A stretch of 38,382 bases of DNA from the NCBI GenBank assembly GCA_003135055.1, contig PLDF01000165.1, positions 1 through 38,382 of the forward strand, read 5' to 3'. Source of the DNA: Bryobacterales bacterium (GTDB lineage Bacteria; Acidobacteriota; Terriglobia; Bryobacterales; Bryobacteraceae). The notes under the pieces were generated by a model. The model made no database searches. It saw nothing but the letters and a program-made list of their open reading frames with translations, and was not told the DNA's origin. Made by a program: the position numbers and the translations under genes. Below are positions 1 to 8,843 of the stretch, in pieces. Each line of letters opens with the position of its first letter. Position 1 is the first letter of the stretch.

Positions 1-82
1 CACTTCTATGTCGCGCACCCCAAGGGATTTCTTCAAGCAGTCGGCATCTATGCTCCAATCAATGATAAAATTCAAAAAATCT

Positions 83-2839
83 ATGAGGATCGAGCGTTTT
101 ACCCTTTCCCTCTTCGCCGCAGGCCTCTGCTTCGCGCAGTCCAAGCCGGTCCCGGACGACGAATTCGCCCGCCTGGTCAAGGAATGGACCACCAAACCGG
201 AGTTCATGACTCCACTGGTGGACCACCTGCCGAAGGTCGCGGGCGTCCCAAGTCCCAAGGACGTGCTGGGTTATTACGCCGGCGCGCCCAAGAAGCTGAC
301 TAATACCGATGGCTTGGCGCGCTACTATCGCGCACTGGCCGCCGCCTCGCCGCGCGTCAAGGTTTTCGAAGCGGGCCTCACGGATGAAGGGCGGCAATGC
401 CTGGTGATCGCGGTCGCAGACGAGAATACCATCCGTAATCTCGATACTTACAAGGGATATCTGGCAAAGCTCGCCGATCCGCGCGGGCTGACCGATGCCG
501 GGGCCAAGACCATCATCGCGCAAGCCAAACCGATTTACTTTTTCTTCGGCGGGCTGCACTCCGCCGAGACGGGGCCGCCGGAGATGCTCATGGAACTGGC
601 GTATCGTATCGCTACGGAGGATTCGCCGCTGATCGAGCAGATCCGCAACAACGTCATCGTCATGATGACGGCAGTCGCCGAGCCGGACGGGCGCGACCGC
701 TATGTCGATTGGTATTACAAGTACAAGATTTCCGAGGAGACGGAAGCCGATAACATGGGCGGGCCGCCTTACTGGGGTAAGTATATCTACCACGACAATA
801 ATCGCGACATCAATTACTCGCAAGTCACCATGACTAACTGGCTGAAATTCTACCTGCAATGGCATCCGCCCATCATGCACGATCTGCACGAATCCGAGCC
901 CTTCCTCTATACCTTCAGCGGGCAGGCGCCGCAGAATCCCACGCTCGACCCCATCCTTTACGCCGAAATGCCGATGATGGCGGACTTCGAAATGAGTAAG
1001 ATGATCGGTTGGGGCGTGCCCGGCGTGTGGACGCACGCGTTTGTGGATATGTGGGCGCCGGGATATCTGGGATTCATGTCGTCTAACCACAACGGCATGA
1101 TGCGCATGTATGAGACTTTCGGCAACGGCGGCGCCAATACCATGAAGCGCACGGTGACTGGCGGCGGACGCGGAGGCGAAGAAGGCCCGGGAGGCAGCAT
1201 GACTTCGCGCGAATGGTACCGGCCGCTGCCGCCCTATCGCGACGTGGTGTGGTCGATGCGCAATAACACCAACTATATGGAATCGGCGATCTTGTCGGCG
1301 CTTGAATTCACTTCGAGTTTCCCGAAGACGGTGCTCGAGAATTTCTACGACAAGAGCCGCAACTCGATTCAATCGGGCAAGACCGAAGCGCCGTTCGGCT
1401 ACGTATTGCCGGCGGGGCAGAGAGATATGACGCGGGTGGCGTTCATCGTGAACGTACTGCGCACGCAGGGCATCGAGGTGGGCCGCGCCACGGGCGAAGT
1501 GAAGCTCGGCGAGGGGACATTCCCCGCCGGCTCGCTGATTGTGAAGCGCGATCAGCCGTACGGGCGTCTGGCGAAAATCCTTCTCGAGAAGCAGAACTTC
1601 CCCGACCCGAATCTGCGCACCTATGACGACACCGCGTGGACCATGGGCATGATGAGCCATGCCGAAGTGCGCGAAATCGCCGATAAGCGCATTCTCGATG
1701 TGCCCGTGCAGCCGGTGGATACGCTCACGGTCGCGGGCGCGGTGAAGGGCGATGGGCCGGTGACGGCGGTGCTTCACAACGGCGCGAACTCGCTGATCAC
1801 GCTGCGATACAGGCTGAAGGACCTCAAGTTCGAGGCCGTGGAGCAGGCGTTCCAGTCGGGCGATACGGAGATTCCCGCGGGGTCGTTGATTGTCGCGTCG
1901 AGCCCGCGCGTGAAGAGCGAAATTGAAAAGCTCGGCCTGCAGGCGGTGACCCTGGCGCAGACGCCGGCAGCGCCCAAACACGCGCTCGATCTGCCGCGGT
2001 TGGCGGTCTACAGCACGTGGGGCAGCACGCAGGATGTGGGCTGGGTGCGGTATGCGCTCGACCATTTCGAGGTTTCCTACGACCTCATCTATAAGGATCA
2101 GGCGCGCAAGGGGCGGCTGCGCGATGCCTACGACGTGATCGTGATTCCCAACGGCGGACGCGGCAGCGCCAAATCGCTGGTGTTCGATATCGAGCCGAAA
2201 AACAAGCCTTTGGCGTATGTGAAATCGGCGGAGTTCAAAACGCTGGGCATGTACGGATCGTCCGAAGACATCACCGGCGGCATGGGTCTTGCGGGCGTGG
2301 ACGAATTCGACAAGTTCGTCAACCAGGGCGGCGTTCTGATCACGCTGGGCGCGGCGAGTTACTTCCCCGCCGAATTCGGCATCACGCGCACGGTGGAAGC
2401 GGCGCACCCCACGCCCGCGTTCTATGCGCCGGGGCCCATTGTGCAGATGAGCGTCAGCCGGCCCACGCATCCCATCTTCTACGGGTATACGGAAAAGACG
2501 ATGCCGGTGCGGTGGGCGGGCGGTCCGCTGTTGCGCGTGCCGCAGACCGGGCGGCGCTGGGTGCTGGCGCAGTTTCCCGGCGGCGACGACTCGGTGATGA
2601 GCGGCTTGATGAAGGGCGCTCAGGAGATCCGCGGCCGGCCCGCGATTGTGGACGTGCCCACCGGACAGGGCCGCGTCATTTTGTTCGCGACTAACCCTGC
2701 ATACCGCTGGCAGAATCTGGGCGAATTCAACATGCTGGCGAATTCGACTCTCAACTTTAACGATTTTCCGGCGCCGCCGAGAGAGTCTGAGATGCCGGCG
2801 GACGGGGGCGGGGGCAGAGGCGGACGGCGGGGACAGTAG
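83..2839 (+). CDS. Secreted M14-family zinc carboxypeptidase-like protein
   Basis: Probable exported metallopeptidase of the M14 (carboxypeptidase A-like) family. The ATG at 83 is preferred because a classical signal peptide follows directly (MRIERF, then a hydrophobic stretch ending CFAQ); the frame stays open upstream to position 8, but those residues look non-coding. The HxxE zinc motif is in GGLHSAETGPPE (H159, E162 in this numbering), and HDLHES around residues 266-269 should supply the third zinc ligand. The segment from about residue 640 to the end (VYSTWGSTQDVG, then YDVIVIPNGG and GGVLITLGAASYF) resembles the glutamine-amidotransferase-like fold often found at the C-terminus of these large acidobacterial M14 proteins. 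The tail is Gly/Arg-rich. At about 918 residues it is much longer than a simple carboxypeptidase. Family call is solid; substrate unknown. Confidence 0.85.
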   Translation: MRIERFTLSLFAAGLCFAQSKPVPDDEFARLVKEWTTKPEFMTPLVDHLPKVAGVPSPKDVLGYYAGAPKKLTNTDGLARYYRALAAASPRVKVFEAGLTDEGRQCLVIAVADENTIRNLDTYKGYLAKLADPRGLTDAGAKTIIAQAKPIYFFFGGLHSAETGPPEMLMELAYRIATEDSPLIEQIRNNVIVMMTAVAEPDGRDRYVDWYYKYKISEETEADNMGGPPYWGKYIYHDNNRDINYSQVTMTNWLKFYLQWHPPIMHDLHESEPFLYTFSGQAPQNPTLDPILYAEMPMMADFEMSKMIGWGVPGVWTHAFVDMWAPGYLGFMSSNHNGMMRMYETFGNGGANTMKRTVTGGGRGGEEGPGGSMTSREWYRPLPPYRDVVWSMRNNTNYMESAILSALEFTSSFPKTVLENFYDKSRNSIQSGKTEAPFGYVLPAGQRDMTRVAFIVNVLRTQGIEVGRATGEVKLGEGTFPAGSLIVKRDQPYGRLAKILLEKQNFPDPNLRTYDDTAWTMGMMSHAEVREIADKRILDVPVQPVDTLTVAGAVKGDGPVTAVLHNGANSLITLRYRLKDLKFEAVEQAFQSGDTEIPAGSLIVASSPRVKSEIEKLGLQAVTLAQTPAAPKHALDLPRLAVYSTWGSTQDVGWVRYALDHFEVSYDLIYKDQARKGRLRDAYDVIVIPNGGRGSAKSLVFDIEPKNKPLAYVKSAEFKTLGMYGSSEDITGGMGLAGVDEFDKFVNQGGVLITLGAASYFPAEFGITRTVEAAHPTPAFYAPGPIVQMSVSRPTHPIFYGYTEKTMPVRWAGGPLLRVPQTGRRWVLAQFPGGDDSVMSGLMKGAQEIRGRPAIVDVPTGQGRVILFATNPAYRWQNLGEFNMLANSTLNFNDFPAPPRESEMPADGGGGRGGRRGQ

Positions 2840-2895
2840 GGGAGTGGGCTGGTTGCCGGCGCAGTGTTCACGAAGGCAACGCGGCAAAGGAAAAG

Positions 2896-2935
2896 GCCGC
2901 CTGAAAGGCGGCTTGCAGCCAGGATCGGCTGTACC
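2896..2935. repeat. Double-hairpin dispersed repeat, copy 1
   Basis: A short hairpin (GCCGCCT, loop GAA, AGGCGGC at 2896-2912) is followed at once by a second dyad containing GCAGCCAGGATCGGCTG. The same arrangement recurs at 14389-14426. It lies between the M14 gene and hpt. The first hairpin could act as a transcript end, but no T-run follows on the plus strand. Confidence 0.6.
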
Positions 2936-2954
2936 ACTGCATAATAGAAGGTCC

Positions 2955-3506
2955 ATGACAGATCCCAAACTCCGCGTGCTGATCCCGGCCGACAAGATTC
3001 AGGCGCGCATACGCGAACTCGGCGAGCAGATCTCGCGCGATTACCCGACCGGCAATCTCCACATGATCTGCATCCTCAAAGGCGCCACGTTTTTCATGGC
3101 CGATCTGGCGCGCGCCATGACGCGCGGCGTCTTCATCGATTTTATGGGCATTTCCAGTTACGGCAAAGGCAAGAGCAGCTCCGGCGAAGTGCGGGTCACC
3201 AAGGATCTCGATATCTCCGTCGAAGGCGCCAATGTGCTGATTGTCGAGGACATTGTGGATAGCGGCGTCACGCTGAATTATCTGATGCACCTGCTCGACC
3301 AGCGCAAGCCGCACTCCATCCGCATCGCCGCGCTGCTCGATAAGCCCGAGCGCCGGCTGCGCCCGGTGCACTGCGCCTACGTCGGCTTCAAAATCCCCGA
3401 CGAATTCGTGGTGGGCTACGGTCTCGATTACGCGGAGCAGTACCGGAATCTGGACGCCATCTGCGTGCTGGAAGAGACCGGCGCCGCGAACGCGCCGGCC
3501 GGCTAA
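2955..3506 (+). CDS. hpt: Hypoxanthine phosphoribosyltransferase
   Basis: Purine-salvage enzyme of the cytosol, converting hypoxanthine (and probably guanine) plus PRPP to IMP or GMP. The 183-residue product has the normal length. The PRPP-binding signature VLIVEDIVDSGVTL is at residues 94-107 with the acidic pair E98-D99. The early flexible loop contains SSYG near residues 67-70, the purine-binding Lys is in LLDKPERR (K130), and the C-terminal metal/base region is DEFVVGYGLDYAEQYRNL. The ATG at 2955 is chosen because the conserved HPRT N-terminus starts there; the frame is open further upstream, but that part overlaps the end of the M14 gene and the repeat. It appears to be a single-gene unit. 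Confidence 0.95.
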   Translation: MTDPKLRVLIPADKIQARIRELGEQISRDYPTGNLHMICILKGATFFMADLARAMTRGVFIDFMGISSYGKGKSSSGEVRVTKDLDISVEGANVLIVEDIVDSGVTLNYLMHLLDQRKPHSIRIAALLDKPERRLRPVHCAYVGFKIPDEFVVGYGLDYAEQYRNLDAICVLEETGAANAPAG

Positions 3507-3759
3507 CGAATCCAATCAACGCCGGCAACTGGCGCCGCGCGCTGCACGCGGCGGGCCCGTAATGGTGCGCTTCTTCCGCCAGCCGGCATCTGCAAGACCA
3601 GCGCGGCGCCAAGCTAGAGAATGGGTGTATGGATCGCATGCCCGGATTGTGATTTTCTTCGATTATCGCGCAGCGTCTAGCCCCGTGATCCGGCAGATTG
3701 CCCGGCCGCCCCCACGAACGGCCAACCCACCTGTGCTACTCCTATAAAGAGCCTTTTCC

Positions 3760-5436
3760 ATGAAAAAACCGGTGCTGCTGTTCCTAGCCGCGGCCTCTCT
3801 CTTCGCCGCGGATTATGCCGCCGAGGGCAAACTGTGGTGGTCGCACATCCAGTTCCTCGCCGATGACAAACTGCAGGGCCGCGACGTGGGCTCAGAGGGC
3901 TTTCAAAAGGCCGTGGATTACGTCTCCGCGCAGTTCGAGAGGCTGGGACTCAAGCCGGGCGGCCCGAACGGCTACCAGCAGCCCATCAAGTTCGAAAGGC
4001 GCACTCTGATTGCCGATCAATCGAGCCTCGCGCTGATCCGCGACGGCAACGAGATTCCGCTGGCCCTCGGCGCCGACGCCAGCCTGAGCAGCCGCGCCGA
4101 TCTTGCGCCCTCTCTGGAAGCGCCCATGGTCTTCGTGGGCCACGCCTTCGTCATCCCCGAAGCGCAGTTCGACGATTTGAAGGGTCTCGATCTGCACGGC
4201 AAGATCGCGGTCTATATGAGCGCGGGCACGGTCCCCGGAGTGCCGGGCAACCTGATGTCGCACTACCAATCGGCCACCGAGCGCTGGAACGCGCTGAAGC
4301 GGGCGGGCGCCATCGGCATCGCCACCGTGCAGGCGCCTCCGCAGGCCGGGCGCGGTGGAAATGGCGCTAACGGCGCAGCCAATCCACTGCAACCGGATAA
4401 TGCGGATGCCGCCAACGGAGCCGCTGGCGGCGGTGGCGGTGGACGTGGCGGCGGGGGGCGTGGCGCCGCGCCACCTGCGGTGGTCCTGGCCGACGCCGCT
4501 CTGGTGGAAACCGGCGGCCAGCAGGTCTCCATCACCATCACCGCGCGCGGCGCGGAGAAGTTTTTCGAAGGCACGGGGCACACGCTCGATGAGCTTCAGA
4601 AGCTGGCGAAAGCCAATCAGCCGCTGCCCACATTCGAATTGAAAGGCGCGCTGCGCGCCAAGGCCGCGCTCAAGCGCGAACCCATGGAATCGCAGAACGT
4701 GGTTGGCGTGCTGCCCGGATCGGACGTCAAACTGAAAAGCGAATACGTCGTCATGTCGGCGCATCTCGATCATCTGGGCGTGGGCCGCGCGGTCAACGGC
4801 GACAACATCTACAACGGCGCCATGGACGACGCGTCCGGCGTGGCCTCGGTGATTGAGATCGCGCGGCTGATGAAAGAATCCGGCGTGAAGCTGAAGCGCT
4901 CCGTCATCTTCCTCGCCGTCACCGGCGAAGAGAAGGGCGAACTGGGCTCGCGCTACTTCGCCGCGCATCCCACGGTGGCGGCAAGCTCCATCGTGGCCGA
5001 TATCAACCTCGACATGTTCCTGCCGCTCTACGCGCTGAAAGTCATCGAGGTGCAGGGACTCACCGAATCGACGCTGGGCGATCAAGTCCGCGCCGCCGCG
5101 GCCGATCTGGGCGTGAAGGTGCAACCCGATCAGGAGCCGGAGCAGAACCGCTTCATCCGCAGCGACCAATACAGCTTCATCCGCCAGGGCGTACCCGCGC
5201 TGGCCTTCAAGTTTGGTTATGAGCCGGGCTCGCCGGACGAGAAGACCCGCCGCGACTGGGTCCGCGACGTCTATCACAAGCCTAGCGACGACTTGAATCA
5301 GCCCGTGGATGCGGCCGCCGCCGCGCAGTTCAACCACGTCATCGCGAACCTTTTGCAGCGCGTGGCCAATGACACCGCGCGGCCCGAGTGGTACAAGGAC
5401 AGCTTCTTCAAGCGATTCGCGAAGCCGGCGCTGTAA
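3760..5436 (+). CDS. Secreted M28-family aminopeptidase with PA-type insert
   Basis: Exported co-catalytic zinc peptidase of family M28. The signal peptide is MKKPVLLFLAAASLFA. The five metal ligands and the catalytic Glu are all visible: H335 and D337 in SAHLDHLG, D356 in MDDASG, E390 (general base) and E391 in TGEEKGELGS, D418 in LDMF, H506 in YHKPSDD. A protease-associated-like region lies between the signal peptide and the catalytic domain (about residues 100-270). It carries a Gly/Asn/Ala/Arg-rich low-complexity insert around residues 195-240, as seen in other acidobacterial secreted proteins. The stop codon is followed immediately by the GTG of the next gene, so the two are probably translated from one mRNA. 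Confidence 0.92.
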   Translation: MKKPVLLFLAAASLFAADYAAEGKLWWSHIQFLADDKLQGRDVGSEGFQKAVDYVSAQFERLGLKPGGPNGYQQPIKFERRTLIADQSSLALIRDGNEIPLALGADASLSSRADLAPSLEAPMVFVGHAFVIPEAQFDDLKGLDLHGKIAVYMSAGTVPGVPGNLMSHYQSATERWNALKRAGAIGIATVQAPPQAGRGGNGANGAANPLQPDNADAANGAAGGGGGGRGGGGRGAAPPAVVLADAALVETGGQQVSITITARGAEKFFEGTGHTLDELQKLAKANQPLPTFELKGALRAKAALKREPMESQNVVGVLPGSDVKLKSEYVVMSAHLDHLGVGRAVNGDNIYNGAMDDASGVASVIEIARLMKESGVKLKRSVIFLAVTGEEKGELGSRYFAAHPTVAASSIVADINLDMFLPLYALKVIEVQGLTESTLGDQVRAAAADLGVKVQPDQEPEQNRFIRSDQYSFIRQGVPALAFKFGYEPGSPDEKTRRDWVRDVYHKPSDDLNQPVDAAAAAQFNHVIANLLQRVANDTARPEWYKDSFFKRFAKPAL

Positions 5437-6561
5437 GTGGCGGCGCGGCTTTTCCGGCTACGGGCGGTTGTCGCCGCCGGTCTGATGGCCGGCCTTCTGC
5501 TTTCGCCCAGGCTATGGGTGAGCACGCGGTTTTATCCGCTCACCCCCGCGATGCAATTCCTCAAGCCGCTGCCGTATCCGTTCGATTATGCGGCCTACAT
5601 TCTGCTGCTGGCGCTGCTTGCGGTGACAGCCATGGCGCGGCATCGCTCATCGCCGCGCTGGTGGATCGCGGCTTCAGTACTCTTGCTGGCGGCGCTCTGC
5701 GCGCAGGATCAATCGCGATTGCAGCCCTGGTGTTATCAATACGCGTTCATGCTGATCGCGCTGGCGGCTGCTAGCGGCGAGGCATCGCTCAACGCGTGCC
5801 GCCTCATTGTGGCCGCGATCTATTTCTGGAGCGGCGCGCAGAAGCTCAACCCATACTTTGCCCCGGACACGTTCACATGGCTGGCGCATCCTCTGGCGGC
5901 CCACTTTCCGGCGCTCGCGATCGAGGCCGGATACGCCGCGCCGTTCGTAGAGATCGCGTGCGCCATCGGATTGCTGACGCCAAAGTTTCGCACGCCGGCC
6001 ATTGTAGGGCTGATTGCCATGCACGCGTGCATCTTGCTGGCGATCGGACCATTGGGTCACGGCTTCAACACAGTAGTCTGGCCGTGGAACATCGCGATGG
6101 TCTTGTTCCTGCTGCTGCTTTTCCGCCACAGCGAGGCGCGCGCCCGTGAGATTCTCTGGGGACCCGCGCGGTTCCATCGCCTGGCATTCATGCTATTCGG
6201 TCTGGCTCCGGCGCTGAGCTTCTTCAACCTCTGGGACAGCTACCTTTCGGCGGCGCTCTATTCGGGCAACAAGAACCAGGGCGCGATCTACATGACCGAG
6301 GCCGTGGCGGACCATTTGCCGGACGAAGTCGACGACGACGTAAGCGAAGAGGCGGATGGTCTTGACAAGTTACTTGTAAACGATTGGTCGTTTGACGAGT
6401 TGAATGCGCCGGCTTATCCGGAGATTCGAATCTATAGGAACGTGGCGCGCAAGCTATGCGGATTCGCGGCGAAGCCCTCGGATGTCAGGCTGGAGGTGCA
6501 GGGCAAGGCGGTGCTGGCGAACGGAGTCGGGAAACGGATATTCGCTTGTTCGGACTTATAG
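5437..6561 (+). CDS. Polytopic membrane protein, HTTM/DoxX-like
   Basis: The GTG start abuts the TAA of the M28 peptidase with no spacer, suggesting translational coupling. An ATG at 5485 is a weaker alternative that would cut into the first membrane segment. The 374-residue product has about eight hydrophobic segments up to residue 270, then a soluble acidic C-terminal domain with no recognised motif (DEVDDDVSEEADGLDKL, and a short Cys-containing tail). The segment around AAIYFWSGAQKLNPYF resembles the helix with a polar Ser-Gly pair found in DoxX/HTTM-type proteins. I cannot name a reaction. Operon context suggests a link to the exported peptidase, but this is inference. Confidence 0.7.
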   Translation: MAARLFRLRAVVAAGLMAGLLLSPRLWVSTRFYPLTPAMQFLKPLPYPFDYAAYILLLALLAVTAMARHRSSPRWWIAASVLLLAALCAQDQSRLQPWCYQYAFMLIALAAASGEASLNACRLIVAAIYFWSGAQKLNPYFAPDTFTWLAHPLAAHFPALAIEAGYAAPFVEIACAIGLLTPKFRTPAIVGLIAMHACILLAIGPLGHGFNTVVWPWNIAMVLFLLLLFRHSEARAREILWGPARFHRLAFMLFGLAPALSFFNLWDSYLSAALYSGNKNQGAIYMTEAVADHLPDEVDDDVSEEADGLDKLLVNDWSFDELNAPAYPEIRIYRNVARKLCGFAAKPSDVRLEVQGKAVLANGVGKRIFACSDL

Positions 6562-6574
6562 CTTGTGGTAACTC

Positions 6575-6599
6575 GTGGCGCACGCACTCTTGCGTGCAG
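6575..6599. repeat. GCACGCAC/GTGCGTGC palindromic repeat, copy 1
   Basis: GTGGCGCACGCACT followed by CTTGCGTGCAG forms a hairpin (GCACGCA, 4-nt loop, TGCGTGC). It starts 13 bases after the stop of the membrane-protein gene. A nearly identical copy starts at 23273, also at a gene's 3' end. Confidence 0.7.
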
Positions 6600-6697
6600 T
6601 GTCCCCGCGGATTCGTCGAACGTGATCTCGTGTTGGGCGAAGATGCCGTGCTTCACGGCGTTGCAAGCGGGACGCAGCTTTGCCCTGGATGGTGCGC

Positions 6698-6790
6698 GCT
6701 CTGGTAGATTTTTGCGAAGAGATGCAACTCCGCCGGCACAAAGTTCATCCTGACTGGAACTGCACGATCTCGCCCCGCCGGCGCAAGTGA
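6698..6790 (+). pseudogene. Possible C-terminal remnant of a DDE transposase
   Basis: In one frame the sequence before the stop at 6788 reads EEMQLRRHKVHPDWNCTISP, followed by RRRK. From memory this resembles the C-terminal end of ISAzo13/Rhodopirellula-type DDE transposases (pattern RHxFHGEWNYTIxP). Upstream the same frame soon loses any resemblance, and no terminal repeats were identified. If correct, this is a relic of about 30 codons between a dispersed repeat and a broken hydrolase gene. Low confidence. Confidence 0.3.
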
Positions 6791-6925
6791 TCCTTCTTTC
6801 TTCAATTGTCCATGTTATTTCTTGACTTTTCCTTATTCCTGCCGGCGTGGCTGGAGCCATCGCGCGCGGAGCTGGAGCGAGTGTTGCCCAAAGTACAATT
6901 GCCCGAAGTGAAGGCAGGGTTGACG

Positions 6926-7566
6926 ATGGCGGAACCCGATTTGAAGTTCATTCATCGATTCATTCCCGCCGCCGCGCGGGATATGGACGTAACACTGCTG
7001 CTTCACGGGACGGGAGTAAATGAAAACGACCTATTGGAGCTTGGCAGTGAGTTATTCCCAGGGGCGGCGATGCTGAGCCCGAGAGGCCGGGTATTGGAGG
7101 GTGACATGCCACGGTTTTTCCGGCGCTTCGCCGAGGGCGTGTTCGACATGGACGACTTGAAGCTGCAAACTCACGCGCATGACTTCGCGCTCGCGTCTGC
7201 GAAGGCTACGGCGTTCCAGGAAACAGGATTGTGGCCGCGGGTTATTCCAATGGCGCAAACATCGCCGCGAGCCTTTTGCTGCTGCATCCGGAGTTGCTTT
7301 CCGGCGCCGTTCTTTTCCGCGGCATGGTCCCACTGACGCCGGATTCCGCGCCCGATCTTAGGTCCACGAAGGTACTGGTGGGCTCGGGAAAGCACGACCC
7401 GATAATTCCCTACAAGCAGGGTGACGCGCTTGCGAAACTATTGGCCAGCTTTGGAGCTGAGGTAGAGGCGTATTGGGACCAGGGCGGGCACGAACTGGGC
7501 ATGGACGACGTAATGAAGGGTCAGGATTGGCTAGGGCGGAACTTTTCACAGTCTGGGGCGGGTTGA
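6926..7566 (+). pseudogene. MhqD-like alpha/beta hydrolase, frameshifted
   Basis: Serine hydrolase of the MhqD / phospholipase-carboxylesterase group. The N-terminal part (LKFIHRFIPA, LLLHGTGVNENDLLELG, LSPRGRVLEGDMPRFFRR) is in one frame. The nucleophile elbow GYSNGANIAASLLLLHPE, the acid-residue region SGKHDPIIP and the final His (GGHELG) are in another. The change of frame falls at about 7220-7224 (GGAAACAGG); one extra A there would rebuild FQENRIVAAGYSNG. So either a single base was lost from a short A-run or the read is wrong. The start at 6926 has AAGGCAGGG seven bases upstream and matches the usual family N-terminus. In Bacillus such a hydrolase is encoded with a nitroreductase in mhqNOD, and here a nitroreductase-fold gene follows 73 bases downstream. 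Confidence 0.8.
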
Positions 7567-7639
7567 CGGGCGCTTCGGGACACATCGCGGTCAAGCTGGA
7601 CTAACCTAAATTGCGGCGGATTTGCCAAACTGGTAAGGC

Positions 7640-8233
7640 ATGAACCAACCACTAGACCAAGAAGCGCTCGACCTGCTTTTCCGCGAAGCGCGGACTCATT
7701 CCACCTGGCTGGACCAGCCCGTAGCCGACGAAACGCTACGCGACCTTTATAACTTGATGAAGTTCGGACCGACCAGCATGAACTGCACGCCGGCGCGCGT
7801 TCTTTTTCTGCGTACGCGGGAAGCCAGGGAGCGCCTGCGTCCGTTCCTGATGCAGGCCAATGTCGACAAAACCATGGTAGCGCCGGTGACCGCCATCATT
7901 GCCTACGACACGAAATTCTACGACCGCCTGCCGCAGCTCTTTCCACACTACGCCGGAGCCCGCGAGATTTTCGCGAACAATTCCGATCTGGCCCAAATCA
8001 CCGCCATGCGCAACGGCACGCTGCAAGGCGGCTATTTCATCATGGCGGCGCGCGCATTAGGGCTCGATTGCGGGCCGATGTCGGGCTTCGATAACGCCAA
8101 AGTGGATGCGGAGTTCTTCGCCGGCGAATCGTTGAAATCGAATTTCCTGTGCAACCTGGGACACGGCGACGCTTCGAAGCTTTTCCCCCGCAACCCGCGG
8201 CTGGAGTTCGAAGAGGCTTGCAGAGTGCTCTAA
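7640..8233 (+). CDS. rutE: RutE-like malonic semialdehyde reductase / nitroreductase-family protein
   Basis: FMN-dependent nitroreductase-fold protein closely matching the RutE/HadB subgroup. The 197-residue length is typical of RutE, with characteristic stretches [65 protein letters not shown] and the C-terminal [10 protein letters not shown]. In E. coli RutE reduces malonic semialdehyde to 3-hydroxypropionate during pyrimidine degradation. No other rut genes are here, so the in vivo substrate may differ and a quinone/nitro-reductase role is possible. Its partner upstream is the broken MhqD-like hydrolase. The sequence GGTAAGGC just before the ATG can serve as a ribosome-binding site. Confidence 0.85.
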   Translation: MNQPLDQEALDLLFREARTHSTWLDQPVADETLRDLYNLMKFGPTSMNCTPARVLFLRTREARERLRPFLMQANVDKTMVAPVTAIIAYDTKFYDRLPQLFPHYAGAREIFANNSDLAQITAMRNGTLQGGYFIMAARALGLDCGPMSGFDNAKVDAEFFAGESLKSNFLCNLGHGDASKLFPRNPRLEFEEACRVL

Positions 8234-8351
8234 TACGAAAAACGGATGGCAGCGTTTCTCGAAGACGTTGAGACATGCCAAGTCCGGATAACCCGCTTTC
8301 CGTCCTCATGCGATCGGGGTTGATCGGGGTCGAAGCCGCCACGGGTTAATT

Positions 8352-8662
8352 ATGGCAGCAGAAATCAACATGCCCCTTCACAAGTTCCTGGACCAGGAAC
8401 CAGCGCCGGTGTTCACGGCGATTGCGGTCTTGACCACCGCCGTGGTGTGGGCTGTTCTGATCGCCGTTCCCGGCCTTGGTCCCAAAGACCCCTGGCTGCC
8501 CTCGTACTAACCAGTCCCGTCCTGATTGCCGGACTGCTGGTTTGCGCCGGTCTCATCGCGACAGCCCGGTGTGAGTATTGGGGTGGCCGCATCGCAGTTA
8601 TTGGGATTGCCCCGTGGGTCGTAACTGTGGCCGTTCTCATAGGAATCCGGGAGCATCGTTAG
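8352..8662 (+). pseudogene. Small membrane protein, probably split by a frameshift
   Basis: An ATG-started frame at 8352-8510 encodes 52 residues with one hydrophobic helix (FTAIAVLTTAVVWAVLIAVP). Before it stops, a second frame (open to 8662) takes over with two more hydrophobic helices (LVLTSPVLIAGLLVCAGLIA and IAVIGIAPWVVTVAVLIGI). Joined near 8480 they would make one protein of about 100 residues with three membrane helices, so a lost frame is the simplest reading. No family recognised. Two separate tiny genes, or no gene at all, remain possible. Confidence 0.35.
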
Positions 8663-8714
8663 AACCAGCAGGCTCGCTTCGCATGTTGGCGCAGCCCCGG
8701 CTTTACCCGCTGAG

Positions 8715-8738
8715 GCCGGACGACGCGAATCGTCCGGC
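8715..8738. other. Perfect 9-bp hairpin
   Basis: GCCGGACGA, a six-base loop and TCGTCCGGC form a perfect stem 53 bases after the small membrane ORF. No T-run follows on either side, so it is not a standard intrinsic terminator. Confidence 0.5.
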
Positions 8739-8793
8739 AGTTACTAACTGAATGCGTGTTACTCCAATCTCACTCGCAGACTGTCGCCCGAAC

Positions 8794-8842
8794 CGAGCGC
8801 TCGGAGCGGCTCGGGAAAGGGCAGGCCATGGCCCGCGCCACG
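8794..8842 (+). repeat. 49-bp dispersed element (GAGCGCTCGG type), copy 1
   Basis: Begins with the 10-bp palindrome CGAGCGCTCG, continues GAGCGGCTCGGGAAAGGGCA and ends with the palindrome GGCCATGGCC. The match with copy 2 (11049-11097) extends about 20 bases further upstream through GCAGACTG. It ends one base before the stop codon of the minus-strand gene at 8844. Confidence 0.85.
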
Positions 8843-8843
8843 G

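Noticed and set aside
59..2995. 978-residue open frame on the minus strand opposite the M14 gene
   Set aside because: Rich in Arg, His and Ala with no domain or signal; an antisense shadow typical of GC-rich genes. The plus strand has clear peptidase motifs.
8828..8830. ATG preceded by AGGGCAGG inside the 49-bp element as a gene start
   Set aside because: The frames that follow have no domain and the same ATG lies in the other copies; it belongs to the repeat palindrome.
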